Below, piece by piece: positions 8,987 to 19,891 of a DNA stretch of 64,000 nucleotides (its first letter is position 1; every line of letters begins with the position of its first letter). The DNA comes from CBDFHV01 sp965247705 (lineage in GTDB: Bacteria; Pseudomonadota; Alphaproteobacteria; Rhodospirillales; CAMCUA01), in the NCBI GenBank assembly GCA_965247705.1, contig CBDFHV010000084.1, positions 1-64,000 of the forward strand, given 5' to 3'. Below the pieces are notes generated by a model. The model saw only the letters and a list, made by a program, of their open reading frames with translations. It searched no databases and was not told where the DNA came from. The position numbers and the translations under genes were made by a program.

Positions 8987-10483
8987 TCAGGCGTCGATGC
9001 GGTTCAGGGGGGCGATGCGCAGCCCCGGCCGCAGCCGCTTGTAGGCCAGCCGGCTCAGGTCGACGATATGGGGACCCGGCCCCTCGACCACGAGCGCCTC
9101 GGCGATGATATCCTGGTAGTCGTTGCGGTAATGGTGGGTGCTCTTCAGGGCCAGGATGCGCTGGGCCACGGGCTCCAGCCCCAGATGGAGAAACTGGGAT
9201 CTGTCGAGGGCTCCGGCGGCAATGCTCGAGACCAAGACCCGCACCCCCTCGACCCGAAGCAGGGCCATCGGCCCCAGTCGGTAGCGCATCCCGGCCATCA
9301 TCGGTCCGGTGGAATCGAATTCCCCGTCACTCAACTTCTCCACCAAGAACCGGGCCTGGCAGGGACTCGATCCCGCCGTGCCCGACTTTGCCCCCAGGGC
9401 CGTCGACAGGGTGGCGCCCTCGCCGGCGGCCTGGGCCTGGGCGGCGACTTCCGGGTCATGGATCATGGCCACCGCCGCGTCCCGGGCGCCATGGCGGACA
9501 AGGGACTCCAGAATGGCCACTGAATCGCTCGGGCCGCCACCACCCGGATTGTCCTGGGTATCGGCCAGCACCACGGGCCGGCGCCCGGCGTCGTTGAGCG
9601 CCATCGCCCGGCGCACCCCGGCGTCGACGCTGTAGACCGTGCCGCCGAAATCTTTCTCGTGCCCGGCAACCTCTTCCGTGAGCGCGTTGACCGCCGCTTC
9701 CACGGCCTGCCGGTCGGGGCCGAAGCCGTAGACCGAGGCCCCGCAATCGGGAATGTCGGCGAGGGGAAAGCCGGGGGTAAAAGACAAGCTGTCGACACCG
9801 TTCCCCTCCAGGCTCTCCAGGGCGCGGATAACGCCGCTGGTGGGTTCCTCCAGAGTGCATTGGCCGGTTAGCGGGATGAGGAACGGAAGCTGGCGAAAGG
9901 CCTTGGCCGCCGGCGCGCCGCGCTTGAGCAAACCGCTCAGGTAACGGGCGGCGCGCCGTCCTGTTTCCGCACGGTCCACATGGGGATAGGTACGGAAGGC
10001 CAGAAGCCCGCTGGTGTGGTCCATCATGTCCCGGCCCACGTTGGCGTGGAAATCCAGGGCCGAGACCACCGGCAGGTCCGGCCCCGCCACCTGGCGAATC
10101 CGCCGCAGGATCTCGGCGTCTCCGTCGTCATGGCGCTGGGCGACCATGGCGCCGTGGAGGTCCATGAAAACGGCGTCGAGGCGCCCAGCGGCGCGCAGAT
10201 CCTCTTGCAGCCAGCCGGTGATGGTCTCGAAAGCCTCCACCGTGGTGGGCCCGCGCGGTCCGGCGTGACACCACAGCAACGGCACCAGTTCGTGACCATC
10301 GGCCAGGGCTTCTTCCATGAAGCCGGAGATCGACAAGTTGATGCCCGCCAGGTCCTCGAACATGGCCTTCCCCCGGGTGAGGGCGGGGTAGCCCGAGGCC
10401 GCCTTGTATTCCTCCAGGTCGGCGGCGATGGTCGCGAAGGTGTTGGTTTCGTGACACATGCCACCGAAGGCGATGCGGGCCAT
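8987..10483 (-). CDS. M81-family (MlrC-like) metallopeptidase, copy 1
   Basis: This is a 498-residue protein of the DUF1485/MlrC family. MlrC finishes breakdown of linearised microcystin; most relatives have unknown substrates. It begins MARIAFGGMCHETNTF, with the conserved His/Glu pair, and has FMDLHGAMVAQ and DFHANVGRDMMDHTSGL, which hold the metal-binding Asp/His residues, then RTYPHVDRAETG. The C-terminal domain has VLADTQDNPGGGGPSDS. It follows the paralogue at 10503-12002 by 19 bases and precedes the gamma-glutamyltransferase, so the three form a likely operon. Confidence 0.88.
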   Translation of the reverse strand: MARIAFGGMCHETNTFATIAADLEEYKAASGYPALTRGKAMFEDLAGINLSISGFMEEALADGHELVPLLWCHAGPRGPTTVEAFETITGWLQEDLRAAGRLDAVFMDLHGAMVAQRHDDGDAEILRRIRQVAGPDLPVVSALDFHANVGRDMMDHTSGLLAFRTYPHVDRAETGRRAARYLSGLLKRGAPAAKAFRQLPFLIPLTGQCTLEEPTSGVIRALESLEGNGVDSLSFTPGFPLADIPDCGASVYGFGPDRQAVEAAVNALTEEVAGHEKDFGGTVYSVDAGVRRAMALNDAGRRPVVLADTQDNPGGGGPSDSVAILESLVRHGARDAAVAMIHDPEVAAQAQAAGEGATLSTALGAKSGTAGSSPCQARFLVEKLSDGEFDSTGPMMAGMRYRLGPMALLRVEGVRVLVSSIAAGALDRSQFLHLGLEPVAQRILALKSTHHYRNDYQDIIAEALVVEGPGPHIVDLSRLAYKRLRPGLRIAPLNRIDA

Positions 10484-10502
10484 GGTGTTCCCTCCTTGAC
10501 CG

Positions 10503-12002
10503 TCAGGCCTGAATGCGCTCCAGGGAAGCGATGCGCACCCCCGGCCGCAGTTTTTTGTAGTGCAGCTGGCTCAGGTCGACGGTATTGGGGCCCGGCGCCT
10601 CGACAATCAGCACTTCGGCGGCGATGTCCTGATAATCGTTGCGGAAGTGGACGGAGCTTTTCAGGGCCAGGATGCGCTGGGCCGCCGGATCGACGCCCAG
10701 ATGGGTGAGCTGACCCCGGTCGAGGGCCTGGGCGCGGACGCTGGAGACCACGATGCGCACCCCGCCGACCCGCAACAGGGCCATGGGCCCGAGGCGGTAG
10801 CGCATGCCGGCCATCATCGGGCCGGTGGCGTCGAATTCCCCGTCGCTCAACTTCTCCACTACGTATTGGGCCTGGTAGGGCGCCTGTCCCGGCGCCCCGC
10901 CCGACTTCGCCCCCAGGGCGGCCGACAGCGTCGCCCCTTCGCCCGCGGCGTGGGCCTGGGCGGCCACTTGCGGGTCGTAGATCATGGCCACGACGGCGTC
11001 GCGGGCGCCACAGCGGACCAGGGCCTCGAGAAGCCCCACCGTATCGGAGGGGCCGCCGCCCCCTGGATTGTCCTGGGTATCGGCCAGGACCACGGGCCGG
11101 CGGGCGCCGTCGCTCATGGCCATGGCCCGGCGCACGGCGGCGTCGGGGGTGTAGATGGTGCCGCCGAACTCCTTTTCCCGCCCGGCCACCTCTTCAGCGA
11201 GGGCGTTGACCGCCGCCTCCACCGCCGGCCCGTCGGGACCGAAACCGAACACCGAGGCGCCGCAGTCCGCAATGTCGGCCAACTGGAAGCCAGCCGCGTA
11301 GGACAAGCTGTCCACCCCGTCTCCCTCCAGGGATTCCAGGGTCTGGATAATGGCGCTGGACGGCTCGACCAGGGTGCATTGGCCGGTCAACGGAATGAGG
11401 AACGGAATCTGGCGGAAGGCCTTGGCCGCCGGTGCGCCGCGTTTGAGCAGGTCATTCAGGTAGCGCGCCGTGCGCCGCCCGGTCTCCGCCCGGTCCACGT
11501 GGGGATAGGTGCGGTAGGCGAGCAGGCCGCTGGACAGCGCCATCAGGTCGCGGCCCACGTTGGCGTGGTAGTCCAGGGACGAAACCACGGGCAGTTCCGG
11601 CCCCACCACATCACGCAGCCGGCGCAGGATCTCCGCGTCCCCATCGTCATAGCGGTCGGTGATCATGGCGCCGTGAAGGTCCACGTAAAGGGCGTCCAGG
11701 CGACCGGCGGCACGCAGATCCTCCACCAGCCAGCCGGTGATGGTCTCGAAGGCCTCCGAGGTGGTGGGGGCGGAAGGAACGGCGAAGCACCACGACAGGG
11801 GCACCAGGTCATGGCCATCGGCCAGCGCTTCCTCCATGAACCCCGAAACCGACAGGTTGATGCCCGCCAGATCGTCGAACATGGCGGTTCCCCGGGTCAG
11901 GCCCGGATAGCCGCTGGCTCGCTTGTACTCCGCCAGGTCGGCAGGCACGGGGGCGAAGGTATTGGTTTCGTGGCGCATGCCGCCGAAGGCGATGCGGGCC
12001 AT
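10503..12002 (-). CDS. M81-family (MlrC-like) metallopeptidase, copy 2
   Basis: This 499-residue protein is a close paralogue of the downstream gene: the same MARIAFGGMRHETNTFAP start, YVDLHGAMITDR, DYHANVGRDLMALSSGL, and VLADTQDNPGGGGPSDT. The two align nearly end to end, which points to tandem duplication followed by divergence, mostly in the middle and near the C-terminus. It is the first gene of the minus-strand cluster M81-M81-GGT. Cytoplasmic, with no signal peptide. Substrate unknown; a peptide imported by a nearby transporter is possible but not shown. Confidence 0.88.
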   Translation of the reverse strand: MARIAFGGMRHETNTFAPVPADLAEYKRASGYPGLTRGTAMFDDLAGINLSVSGFMEEALADGHDLVPLSWCFAVPSAPTTSEAFETITGWLVEDLRAAGRLDALYVDLHGAMITDRYDDGDAEILRRLRDVVGPELPVVSSLDYHANVGRDLMALSSGLLAYRTYPHVDRAETGRRTARYLNDLLKRGAPAAKAFRQIPFLIPLTGQCTLVEPSSAIIQTLESLEGDGVDSLSYAAGFQLADIADCGASVFGFGPDGPAVEAAVNALAEEVAGREKEFGGTIYTPDAAVRRAMAMSDGARRPVVLADTQDNPGGGGPSDTVGLLEALVRCGARDAVVAMIYDPQVAAQAHAAGEGATLSAALGAKSGGAPGQAPYQAQYVVEKLSDGEFDATGPMMAGMRYRLGPMALLRVGGVRIVVSSVRAQALDRGQLTHLGVDPAAQRILALKSSVHFRNDYQDIAAEVLIVEAPGPNTVDLSQLHYKKLRPGVRIASLERIQA

Positions 12003-12140
12003 GGCGTAGGTTCCTGTTTGCGGTGAAGAACTCGTCTCGGCGGCAGCTTACGCCATCGCACCCCGCCATGCCCACGGGTGCCGGGACGGGCCGGTCTCAG
12101 ACCGGCCGGCCGCCACTATGCGCTGCGTAATCTCGCCGGA

Positions 12141-13268
12141 TCACTCCACGGGCTCCAGACGCAGCAGCGGCGCATTGCCGGAATCGATCAGCAGGTACAG
12201 ATACCCGTCCGGCCCCTGGCGGACGTCGCGGATGCGGCCGACAGCGCCGACCAGCAGGCGTTCCTCATGGACCACCCGCTCGCCGTCCAGTTCCAGGCGG
12301 GCCAGCAATTGGCCCCTGAGGGCGCCGACGAACAGATTGCCCCGCCACTTGGGAAAGGCCGCGCCGGTGTAGAAGGCCATGCCGGAGGGGGCGATGGAGG
12401 GCACCCAGTAGGTGATGGGCTGGACGGTGCCGGCTTTCTCGGTGCCGCTGCCGATGACGCTGCCGTCGTAGCCAACGCCGTAGGTCACCACCGGCCAGCC
12501 ATAGTTGGCACCGGGGCGCAGGACATTGACCTCGTCACCCCCCCGGGGTCCGTGCTCGTGGACCCATACCTTGCCCGTATCCGGATGGACCGCCATGCCC
12601 TGGGCGTTGCGGTGGCCGTAGGTGAAAATCTCGGGCCGGGCGCCGCGTCGACCGGCGAAGGGGTTGTCCGTGGGTACGCCGCCATCCGCCTCCAGCCGCA
12701 AGACCGACCCGGCATGGTGGCCAAGATACTGGGCCGGGAACTTCAGGCCCCGGTCGCCGAGGGTGACGTAAAGCTTGCCGTCGCCACCCCAGGCCAGGCG
12801 CGAACCGAAGTGGCGGCCGCCGCTGGTTTTTGGCCGCGCCTCGAAGATCGTCACCACGTCGGCCAGACGATGGCCGTCAAGGCGGCCCCGCGCCACCGCC
12901 GTGCTGGCGCCGCTGGAATCCGCCGCCGCGTAGGACAGATAGACGAGTCCATTACTGGAGAAGTCCGGATGGGGCAGCACGTCCAGCAGGCCGCCCTGTC
13001 CCGAGGCGGCCACGGCGGGAACACCGGAGACGGGCCGGGGGTCCAGATTTCCCCGATCGACCACGCGCAGCCGCCCGGACCGTTCCGTCACCAGCAGGCG
13101 GCCGTCGGGCAGGAAGGCCAGGCTCCACGGATGATCCAACCCCTTGACAATGGTCGAGACCCGGAAGTCGTGGCGCTCGGAACCGAACCGCGTATCGGCG
13201 GCGTCGGCCGCGCACGGGAGAAAGAGTGCGGCAGCGGTGGCCGCGACCAAGCATAGGGGGTGTGGCAT
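12141..13268 (-). CDS. PQQ-dependent sugar dehydrogenase-like beta-propeller (YliI/Asd type), exported
   Basis: The start at 13268 gives a signal peptide, MPHPLCLVAATAAALFLPCA with an AADA-A type cleavage region, and a 375-residue product; a longer frame to 13478 would overlap mutM and hide this signal. The mature part has the soluble aldose dehydrogenase pattern: GLDHPWSLAFLPDGRLLVTE, GGLLDVLPHPDF, GGRHFGSRLAWGGDGKLYVT, YGHRNAQGMAVHP, EHGPRGGDEVNVL and YGWPVVTYG. Such proteins oxidise sugars in the periplasm using PQQ and calcium. No PQQ biosynthesis genes are in the window. It lies 77 bases downstream of mutM on the same strand. Confidence 0.85.
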   Translation of the reverse strand: MPHPLCLVAATAAALFLPCAADAADTRFGSERHDFRVSTIVKGLDHPWSLAFLPDGRLLVTERSGRLRVVDRGNLDPRPVSGVPAVAASGQGGLLDVLPHPDFSSNGLVYLSYAAADSSGASTAVARGRLDGHRLADVVTIFEARPKTSGGRHFGSRLAWGGDGKLYVTLGDRGLKFPAQYLGHHAGSVLRLEADGGVPTDNPFAGRRGARPEIFTYGHRNAQGMAVHPDTGKVWVHEHGPRGGDEVNVLRPGANYGWPVVTYGVGYDGSVIGSGTEKAGTVQPITYWVPSIAPSGMAFYTGAAFPKWRGNLFVGALRGQLLARLELDGERVVHEERLLVGAVGRIRDVRQGPDGYLYLLIDSGNAPLLRLEPVE

Positions 13269-13345
13269 CGTTGACTCGTCACTTGCGATGGCTCTTGCCG
13301 GCCATATGGGCTGCCGGCGGCGGGCCTTCCACGGAAAATCGAGGG

Positions 13346-14254
13346 TCAGTCGCTGCGTGCCGGCAGTCGCTCCTCCAGTTCCTCCACGGTTCGCGGCCAG
13401 TCCTTGTGCAGCAGCCGGGACAGGGCGCGGTCGGCCAGTACCTTGCCGCCGGTCTGGCAGCGGGGGCAATAATTGCATTCGTTCTTGGACCGGACGATGC
13501 GCTGAACGGGCGTGCCGCAGACTAGACAGGGCTTTCGGTAGCGGCCATGGACCGCCATGCCGTCCCGGAACGCCGTGACCTTTTCGGGGAACCCGTCGCC
13601 GGCCTCGGTCCGCAGGCGATCGGTCCAGTCTTCAAGTGTTTGCCGGGTTGCCTCGAATAATTTGGCGGAATCCTCTTGTGAAAGGTTTTGCGACAAGGCC
13701 ACGGGGGACAACCCCGACCGAAAAAGGATCTCGTCGGAATAAGCGTTGCCGATGCCGCTAAACAGGCGGGGATCGGTAAGGGACCGCTTCAAGGTGTGAT
13801 TTTCCCGGCGCAAGGCCTCCATAAAGCCGGCCTGGTCCGTTTCAAGGGGCTCGACACCGCCCCGACCCAGGTCCCGTAGGCCGGCCGGGCCCCGGACCAC
13901 GTGCAGGGCGGCTCGGCGCTTGCTGCCGGCCTCGGTCAGGATCAAGGTTCCATCGGTGAATCCGAACGCCGCCAGGCCGCGCTTGCCCGGCGGCTTGGCG
14001 CCCGCCTTGGCCCAGTGCAGTCGGCCGGCGATCATCAGATGGATCACCAGATACAGATCGTTCTCGAGGCCGATGGCGATGCGCTTGCCAACCCGGCGCA
14101 GGCCGATGACCCGCCTCCCCTGGCATTCGGACAACGGGGGATCGACGGTGCGCAACAAAAAGGGGTTGGCGACCTGTATGGTCTCAAGCGCTTGACCGCC
14201 GATGCGGCGTTCCAATGCCTCTACGTAGACCACGATGTCGGGGAGTTCGGGCAT
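13346..14254 (-). CDS. mutM: Formamidopyrimidine-DNA glycosylase family protein (Fpg/Nei)
   Basis: A 302-residue base-excision repair glycosylase. The mature N-terminus P-E-L-P provides the catalytic Pro and Glu; the next residue is Asp (LPD) where Fpg usually has Glu. The helix-two-turn-helix region has the conserved FSGIGNAYSDEILFRSGLSP. The C-terminal zinc finger is CLVCGTPVQRI...CNYCPRCQTGG. A longer than usual tail follows the zinc finger (about 28 residues, ending ERLPARSD). The family assignment is firm; whether it prefers oxidised purines (Fpg) or pyrimidines (Nei) cannot be told from the sequence alone. Confidence 0.85.
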   Translation of the reverse strand: MPELPDIVVYVEALERRIGGQALETIQVANPFLLRTVDPPLSECQGRRVIGLRRVGKRIAIGLENDLYLVIHLMIAGRLHWAKAGAKPPGKRGLAAFGFTDGTLILTEAGSKRRAALHVVRGPAGLRDLGRGGVEPLETDQAGFMEALRRENHTLKRSLTDPRLFSGIGNAYSDEILFRSGLSPVALSQNLSQEDSAKLFEATRQTLEDWTDRLRTEAGDGFPEKVTAFRDGMAVHGRYRKPCLVCGTPVQRIVRSKNECNYCPRCQTGGKVLADRALSRLLHKDWPRTVEELEERLPARSD

Positions 14255-14477
14255 GATGCAATTTATTCCGTGCGAACTATATCGTGCGAATTTGATCCAG
14301 ATCAGGGCGCAGATCGCGGTGTCGGCCTAGTGTTGCGATTCTAACATTTGGTTCCTGAGCCCGGGGGTGAAGGTCGCAGTTTGCGTAGATTTAATGGGAA
14401 CGAAATGTCTCGATCGGAACACTAGTCTGACCGTCCTATTGGCCTTTCGGGCCCGACTTACGGCAAGGAAATTCTCC

Positions 14478-14996
14478 ATGAAACAGGACATCTCCGAGGA
14501 ATTCGCAAGGCTGGTGCATCGTATTCTGGTGCGACGTATTCTGGTGCGGGAGAAGCGACGTAACGTGGCGGAAGTCGCCACGGCGTTGGGCATGAAATAT
14601 CCAACGTTCTACGCCCGCATCAACGGTCGCGTTCCCTTCAGTCCCGGCGACATCAACCTGCTGCTGCAAGAGGTGCCGGACTCCCGGCTGGTGGACTGTC
14701 TTCTCAAGAGCACGGCCTTTGCCGCCGTGCCGCGCCAGCGGACCGGGGAGCGTTCGGCGCCGTCATCCCTGTTGCACAACGCCACCCGCTTGGTATTCGA
14801 GGCCGCCAGCGCCTTGCGGGAGGTCGAGCGGGGGCTTGAAGACCGACCCATTGACCGCGCGGAACGCGATCGAATCGAGGCTCACGTCAACAACGCCGAA
14901 AGGGCACTGATGCTGCTTCGCCAAGGCCTGGAGACCACATCGGCCCCATCCCCCGACCAAGATCGCCGTCTACGCCTGGTGCCCGAAGCCAGCTGA
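14478..14996 (+). CDS. Phage CII-like regulatory protein
   Basis: This 172-residue product resembles the phage regulatory CII group common in alphaproteobacterial genomes. The start at 14478 has AAGGAA upstream; a longer frame to 14367 has no support. A helix-turn-helix is visible in VAEVATALGMKYPTFYARIN (about 34-53). The C-terminal half is helical and charged. An exact 14-bp direct repeat (14520-14533 and 14535-14548, period 15) duplicates the residues RILVR in the first helix, an in-frame expansion. No other phage gene is nearby, so this is a domesticated regulator or a prophage remnant. Its targets are unknown. Confidence 0.6.
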   Translation: MKQDISEEFARLVHRILVRRILVREKRRNVAEVATALGMKYPTFYARINGRVPFSPGDINLLLQEVPDSRLVDCLLKSTAFAAVPRQRTGERSAPSSLLHNATRLVFEAASALREVERGLEDRPIDRAERDRIEAHVNNAERALMLLRQGLETTSAPSPDQDRRLRLVPEAS

Positions 14997-15058
14997 CTCC
15001 CCCAGCGATGGCCGATAGCCGGTCGCTCCGGGCGGCCGGTCGGTGTTAGTCTTTTTCC

Positions 15059-16054
15059 ATGGAATCGGAGTCGCCCGCGGCGGCGAATGAGCGCGCGCCC
15101 GTGGTCCTCGAGGTCTCGGACCTCGAGATCACCTTTCCCACCGACGACGGCCCCTTGAGGGCGGTGGACGGACTGTCCTTCCGCCTGCGCGCGGGGCAGA
15201 CCCTGGGATTGGTGGGCGAGAGCGGTTGCGGCAAGACGGTCACCGCCCTTGCCGCCCTGGGGCTGGTGCCGCCGCCCGGCCGGATAACCGGCGGCCGGGT
15301 AGGGCTGGAAGGCCGCGACCTCGTGGGGCTCGACGAAGCGGCGATGGAAGATGTGCGGGGCAACCGCATCGGCATGATCTTCCAGGAGCCGATGACGGCC
15401 CTGAACCCGGTATTCACCGTCGGCGAGCAGATCGCCGAGGCCCTGCGGATCCATGGACGCGCCACAGGCGCGGCGGCCGCGGCGGGAGCCGCGGATTTGC
15501 TGGACCGGGTGGGCGTTCCAGATCCCGCCCGACGGGCCAGTGCCTATCCGCACCAGCTTTCCGGTGGTATGCGCCAGCGGGCGATGATCGCCATGGCCCT
15601 GGCCTGCGACCCGGATATCCTGGTCGCGGACGAGCCTACCACCGCACTGGACGTGACGATCCAGGCCCAGATCCTGGACCTGATTCTGGAGATGCAACGG
15701 GATCGGGGACTGTCCATGCTGTTCATCAGCCACGACCTCGCCGTAGTCTCCGAGGTGGCCGACGAGGTCCTGGTCATGTACGCCGGCCGCGCCGTGGAGC
15801 AAGCTTCCGCCGAGACCCTCTTCCGCGACCCCCGCCACCCCTACACCCAGGGCCTGCTGGAGACCCTGCCCCGCGCCGATCGGCGAATCGAACGCCTGCC
15901 GGCTATTCCCGGCACCGTGCCCGACCTCCGGCGCCTGCCCGAGGGGTGCCGATTTTCCGACCGTTGTCCCCGGGTCGTCGACGACTGCCGCCGGGCCGAA
16001 CCCGCCTTGCGAGCCGTCGGTCGGGAGCATTACGCGGCCTGTATCCGGTCCTGA
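15059..16054 (+). CDS. Oligopeptide/dipeptide ABC transporter ATP-binding protein (DppD/OppD-like)
   Basis: This is a 331-residue ABC ATPase and the first gene of a four-gene transporter operon. Walker A is GESGCGKT (about 53-60), the Q-loop is MIFQEPMTALNP, the signature LSGGMRQR, Walker B ILVADEPTTALD and the H-loop SHDLAVV. The C-terminal OppD/F extension is present, with the cluster-type cysteines CRFSDRCPRVVDDC. It drives ATP-dependent import together with the ATPase and two permeases that follow. No substrate-binding protein is encoded in the operon, so it must borrow one from elsewhere. Confidence 0.92.
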   Translation: MESESPAAANERAPVVLEVSDLEITFPTDDGPLRAVDGLSFRLRAGQTLGLVGESGCGKTVTALAALGLVPPPGRITGGRVGLEGRDLVGLDEAAMEDVRGNRIGMIFQEPMTALNPVFTVGEQIAEALRIHGRATGAAAAAGAADLLDRVGVPDPARRASAYPHQLSGGMRQRAMIAMALACDPDILVADEPTTALDVTIQAQILDLILEMQRDRGLSMLFISHDLAVVSEVADEVLVMYAGRAVEQASAETLFRDPRHPYTQGLLETLPRADRRIERLPAIPGTVPDLRRLPEGCRFSDRCPRVVDDCRRAEPALRAVGREHYAACIRS

Positions 16055-16056
16055 TC

Positions 16057-17054
16057 ATGGCCGCCTCCCCCCTTCTCGCCGCCGATGGCCTGACCAAGCA
16101 CTTCCCCCTTCGTGGCCAAGGCCTGTTCGGCCGCGACCACGGGGTCGTGCGGGCGGTGGAAGACGTGGATCTGACCCTGAACCGGGGTGAGACCCTGGCC
16201 CTGGTGGGCGAAAGCGGCTGTGGCAAGTCCACCCTGGCCCGGGCGCTGGCGCTGCTCAACCCGCCGACGGCGGGCACCCTTCGCCTGGACGGGCAGGACG
16301 TCGCGGGTTTGGGTCGGCGGGCGCTCAAGCCCCTGCGGCGACGCATTCAGATGGTGTTTCAGGATCCTTTCGGGTCCCTGAACCCGCGACTTCCCGTTGG
16401 CGCCATCGTCGCCGAACCCCTGGTCGTCCACGGCATCGGCGACGGGCGCACGCGCCGGGATCGGGTGGCCGACCTTCTGCAGGCGGTGGGGCTTCGGTCC
16501 GAGCATCTGAGCCGCTATCCCCACCAGTTCAGCGGCGGCCAGCGCCAGCGGATCGCCATCGCCCGGGCCCTGGCCCTGGAGCCGGACATCGTGGTCGCCG
16601 ACGAGCCGGTTTCCGCCCTCGACGTCTCCATCCGCAGCCAGGTGCTGAACCTGATGAAGGACCTGCAAGCGGAACGCGGCCTCACCTACCTGTTCATCAG
16701 CCACGACCTGGCGGTGGTGCGCCACTTCGCCGACCGGGTGGCGGTCATGTACCTGGGCCGCATCGTGGAGACCGCCCCGACCGAACGCCTGTTCGCCGAT
16801 CCGCGCCATCCCTATAGCCGCGCCCTGATGGAATCGGCGCCGGTGGCGGGCCGGGGCAAGCGGGTGCCGGGGCGGGTCCTGGGCGGCGACGTGCCGAGTC
16901 CCATCGACCCGCCGCCGGGCTGCGCCTTCCATCCCCGCTGCCCCATGGTCGAGGACAGTTGCCTGCGGGAACGCCCGCGACTGGAGCCGGCGGCAGTGGA
17001 GGCCGGCCACAACGCCGACCACCGGGCCGCCTGCCACTTCCGGAACGATTCCCC

Positions 17055-17058
<4 letters not shown>
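16057..17058 (+). CDS. Oligopeptide/dipeptide ABC transporter ATP-binding protein (DppF/OppF-like)
   Basis: A 333-residue partner ATPase. I start it at ATG 16057, two bases after the stop of the previous gene; the open frame runs further upstream but only as a shadow of that gene. Motifs: Walker A GESGCGKST, Q-loop MVFQDPFGSLNPR, signature FSGGQRQR, Walker B IVVADEPVSALD, H-loop SHDLAVVRHF. The OppF tail is PPPGCAFHPRCPMVEDSC. It pairs with the DppD-like subunit to form the ATPase heterodimer. Confidence 0.92.
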
Positions 17059-18004
<946 letters not shown>

Positions 18005-18008
<4 letters not shown>

Positions 18009-18928
18009 GCCGCGAATTCCCTGAACGCCCCCAGGGCACCATCGCCCTGGCCTGGCGGCGGTTTCGCCGGCACCGCCTGGCGGTCGTCAGCGGTTTATTG
18101 CTGGTGCTGCTGGCGGCGTTGTCGTTGGCGGCGCCGGTGGTGGAGGTGCTTCTGGGGGTGGATGCCAACACTGTCGACCTTTTCGGCCGCTTCGCGCCGA
18201 CTTCGGCGACCCATCCGCTGGGCACCGACGAACTGGGCCGAGACCTGCTGGTGCGCCTGCTTTATGGCGGACGGGTGTCCCTGTTCGTCGGCCTGACGGC
18301 GGCCGCGGCCTCTGCGGTCCTGGGAACCATCGTCGGTCTGCTGGCCGGCTATTACGGGGGTCGGCTGGACGCCATCCTCATGCGCTTCACCGACGGCGTG
18401 ATCGCCCTGCCATTGCTGCCCCTGCTGATCGTGCTGGCGGCCCTCGACCTGGGCAAGCTTGGGGTTCCCGAATGGGTAGCCGACTCCGAGGACATCAGCC
18501 TCTACCGCATTGTCGTCATCGTCGCCCTGGTCGGCTGGACCACGGTGGCCCGCCTGGTGCGCGGGGCGGCGCTGACGGTGCGCGAGCGGGAGTACGTGCT
18601 CGCCGCCCAGGGGATGGGGGCCGGGGGCCTGCGGGTGATGACAGTCCACATCCTGCCCAATCTGGTCTCGCCCATCATTGTCGCCACCACGCTGTCCGTG
18701 GGCGGCGTGATTCTGCTCGAATCGGTGCTGAGCTTTCTCGGCCTGGGAATCCAGCCGCCGATCCCCAGTTGGGGCAATCTGCTGACCAACGCCCAGGAAC
18801 TGATCTGGGACGCACCGGCCCTGGCGGTCTATCCTGGATTGCTGATCTTCGTCACCGTGATCGCCTTCAACTTCCTTGGCGACGGTCTTCAGGACGCCCT
18901 CGACCCGAAGGCCATGGAAGGCGGTTAG
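18005..18928 (+). CDS. ABC transporter permease (DppC/OppC-like)
   Basis: The last transporter gene, 307 residues, overlaps dppB by four bases (ATGA). It has the DppC N-terminal cytoplasmic helix (WRRFRRHRLAVVSGLLLVLL), the HPLGTDELGRDLLVRLLYGGR block, and the EAA loop YVLAAQGMGAGGLRVMTVHI. It ends FNFLGDGLQDALDPK, as DppC proteins do. Its stop overlaps the stop of the convergent ribokinase gene by four bases, so no separate terminator fits between them. Confidence 0.92.
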
Positions 18929-19848
18929 AGTATTTTCTGGTTCGGCGGCAGGGATTCAAGCTTATGTCGAATCTCCGCCGCTGTCGGCAGGCTGGGCTGG
19001 GCGCCTATGGCGAGGCAGGCAAGGCCCCCGGCGACGCTGGCCCGACGCAACGCTTCCGGCGCCGGCAATCCCCCATCCAGGGCGGCCGCATAGGCACCGA
19101 CGAAGGCGTCGCCGGCGGCGGTGGAGTCCACGGCCTCGATGGCGAGGGCGCCGATCCGCCACAAATCCTCGCCGATGGCCGCCACCGCGCCTTCCGCGCC
19201 CAGGGTCACCACGCAGTCCAGGCCATGCCGTTCGGCCATGTGGCGGGCAAAGGCTTCCGGCTTGGCGTTGCCCAGGTCGTGGCGATCGGCGATGACCGCG
19301 GACTCCCCTTCGTTGACCACCAGAATATCGAGGCCATCGAGGATCGCCGTCGGGAACGGCACCGCGGGCGCGGCATTGAGCAGCACCCGGGTCCCGGCCG
19401 CGCGAGCCCGGGCGGCGAGCGACCAATTTTCCTCGGGCGTTACCTCCAACTGCAGCATCAGGAGTCCCGCACCCGGCAGACGATCGTCGGCAACCTGATC
19501 GGCCCGGGCATGCCCGTTGGCCCCGGGGGCGATGGCGATCTGGTTTTCACCCTGCCGGTCCACGCAGACGGCTGCCCGACCGCTGGGTAGTTCGCCGCGA
19601 ACGACCAATGAAGCATCCACCCCGGCCTCGTCGAGAGAGCTGACGAGAAGATCGCCGAAAGGATCGCGGCCCACGCAGCCCGCCATGCGGACGGAGGCCC
19701 CGGCACGGGCCGCCGCCACCGCCTGGTTGGCGCCCTTGCCCCCCGGATGGACGGCGGCGTCCCGGCTGAGAACCGTCTCCCCCGGGCGCGGCAACGCGTC
19801 CACGGCGAAGACCATGTCGGCGATGAGGGAGCCGAATACGACGATCAT
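18925..19848 (-). CDS. rbsK: Ribokinase (PfkB family)
   Basis: A 307-residue carbohydrate kinase that would phosphorylate ribose at O5. N-terminal GSLIADMVFAVD and PGGKGANQAVAAARAG match ribokinase. The ATP and catalytic segment reads STAAGDAFVGAYAAAL, with the catalytic Asp in GDAF; the usual TxGAGD is slightly altered to TAAGD. NAAPAVPF and LVVNEGESAVI are also typical. It is not in a ribose operon here: it converges on the ABC transporter and has a Usp gene upstream. A different pentose or nucleoside-derived sugar is possible. Confidence 0.85.
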   Translation of the reverse strand: MIVVFGSLIADMVFAVDALPRPGETVLSRDAAVHPGGKGANQAVAAARAGASVRMAGCVGRDPFGDLLVSSLDEAGVDASLVVRGELPSGRAAVCVDRQGENQIAIAPGANGHARADQVADDRLPGAGLLMLQLEVTPEENWSLAARARAAGTRVLLNAAPAVPFPTAILDGLDILVVNEGESAVIADRHDLGNAKPEAFARHMAERHGLDCVVTLGAEGAVAAIGEDLWRIGALAIEAVDSTAAGDAFVGAYAAALDGGLPAPEALRRASVAGGLACLAIGAQPSLPTAAEIRHKLESLPPNQKIL

Positions 19849-19891
19849 GTCGTCCGCTGGCCGGGTACCATCCGTCTGATTCAGGCAGCAA

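Noticed and set aside
12078..13256. Plus-strand open frame of 392 codons
   Set aside because: Shadow of the PQQ-type sugar dehydrogenase on the minus strand, which has a signal peptide and clear motifs.
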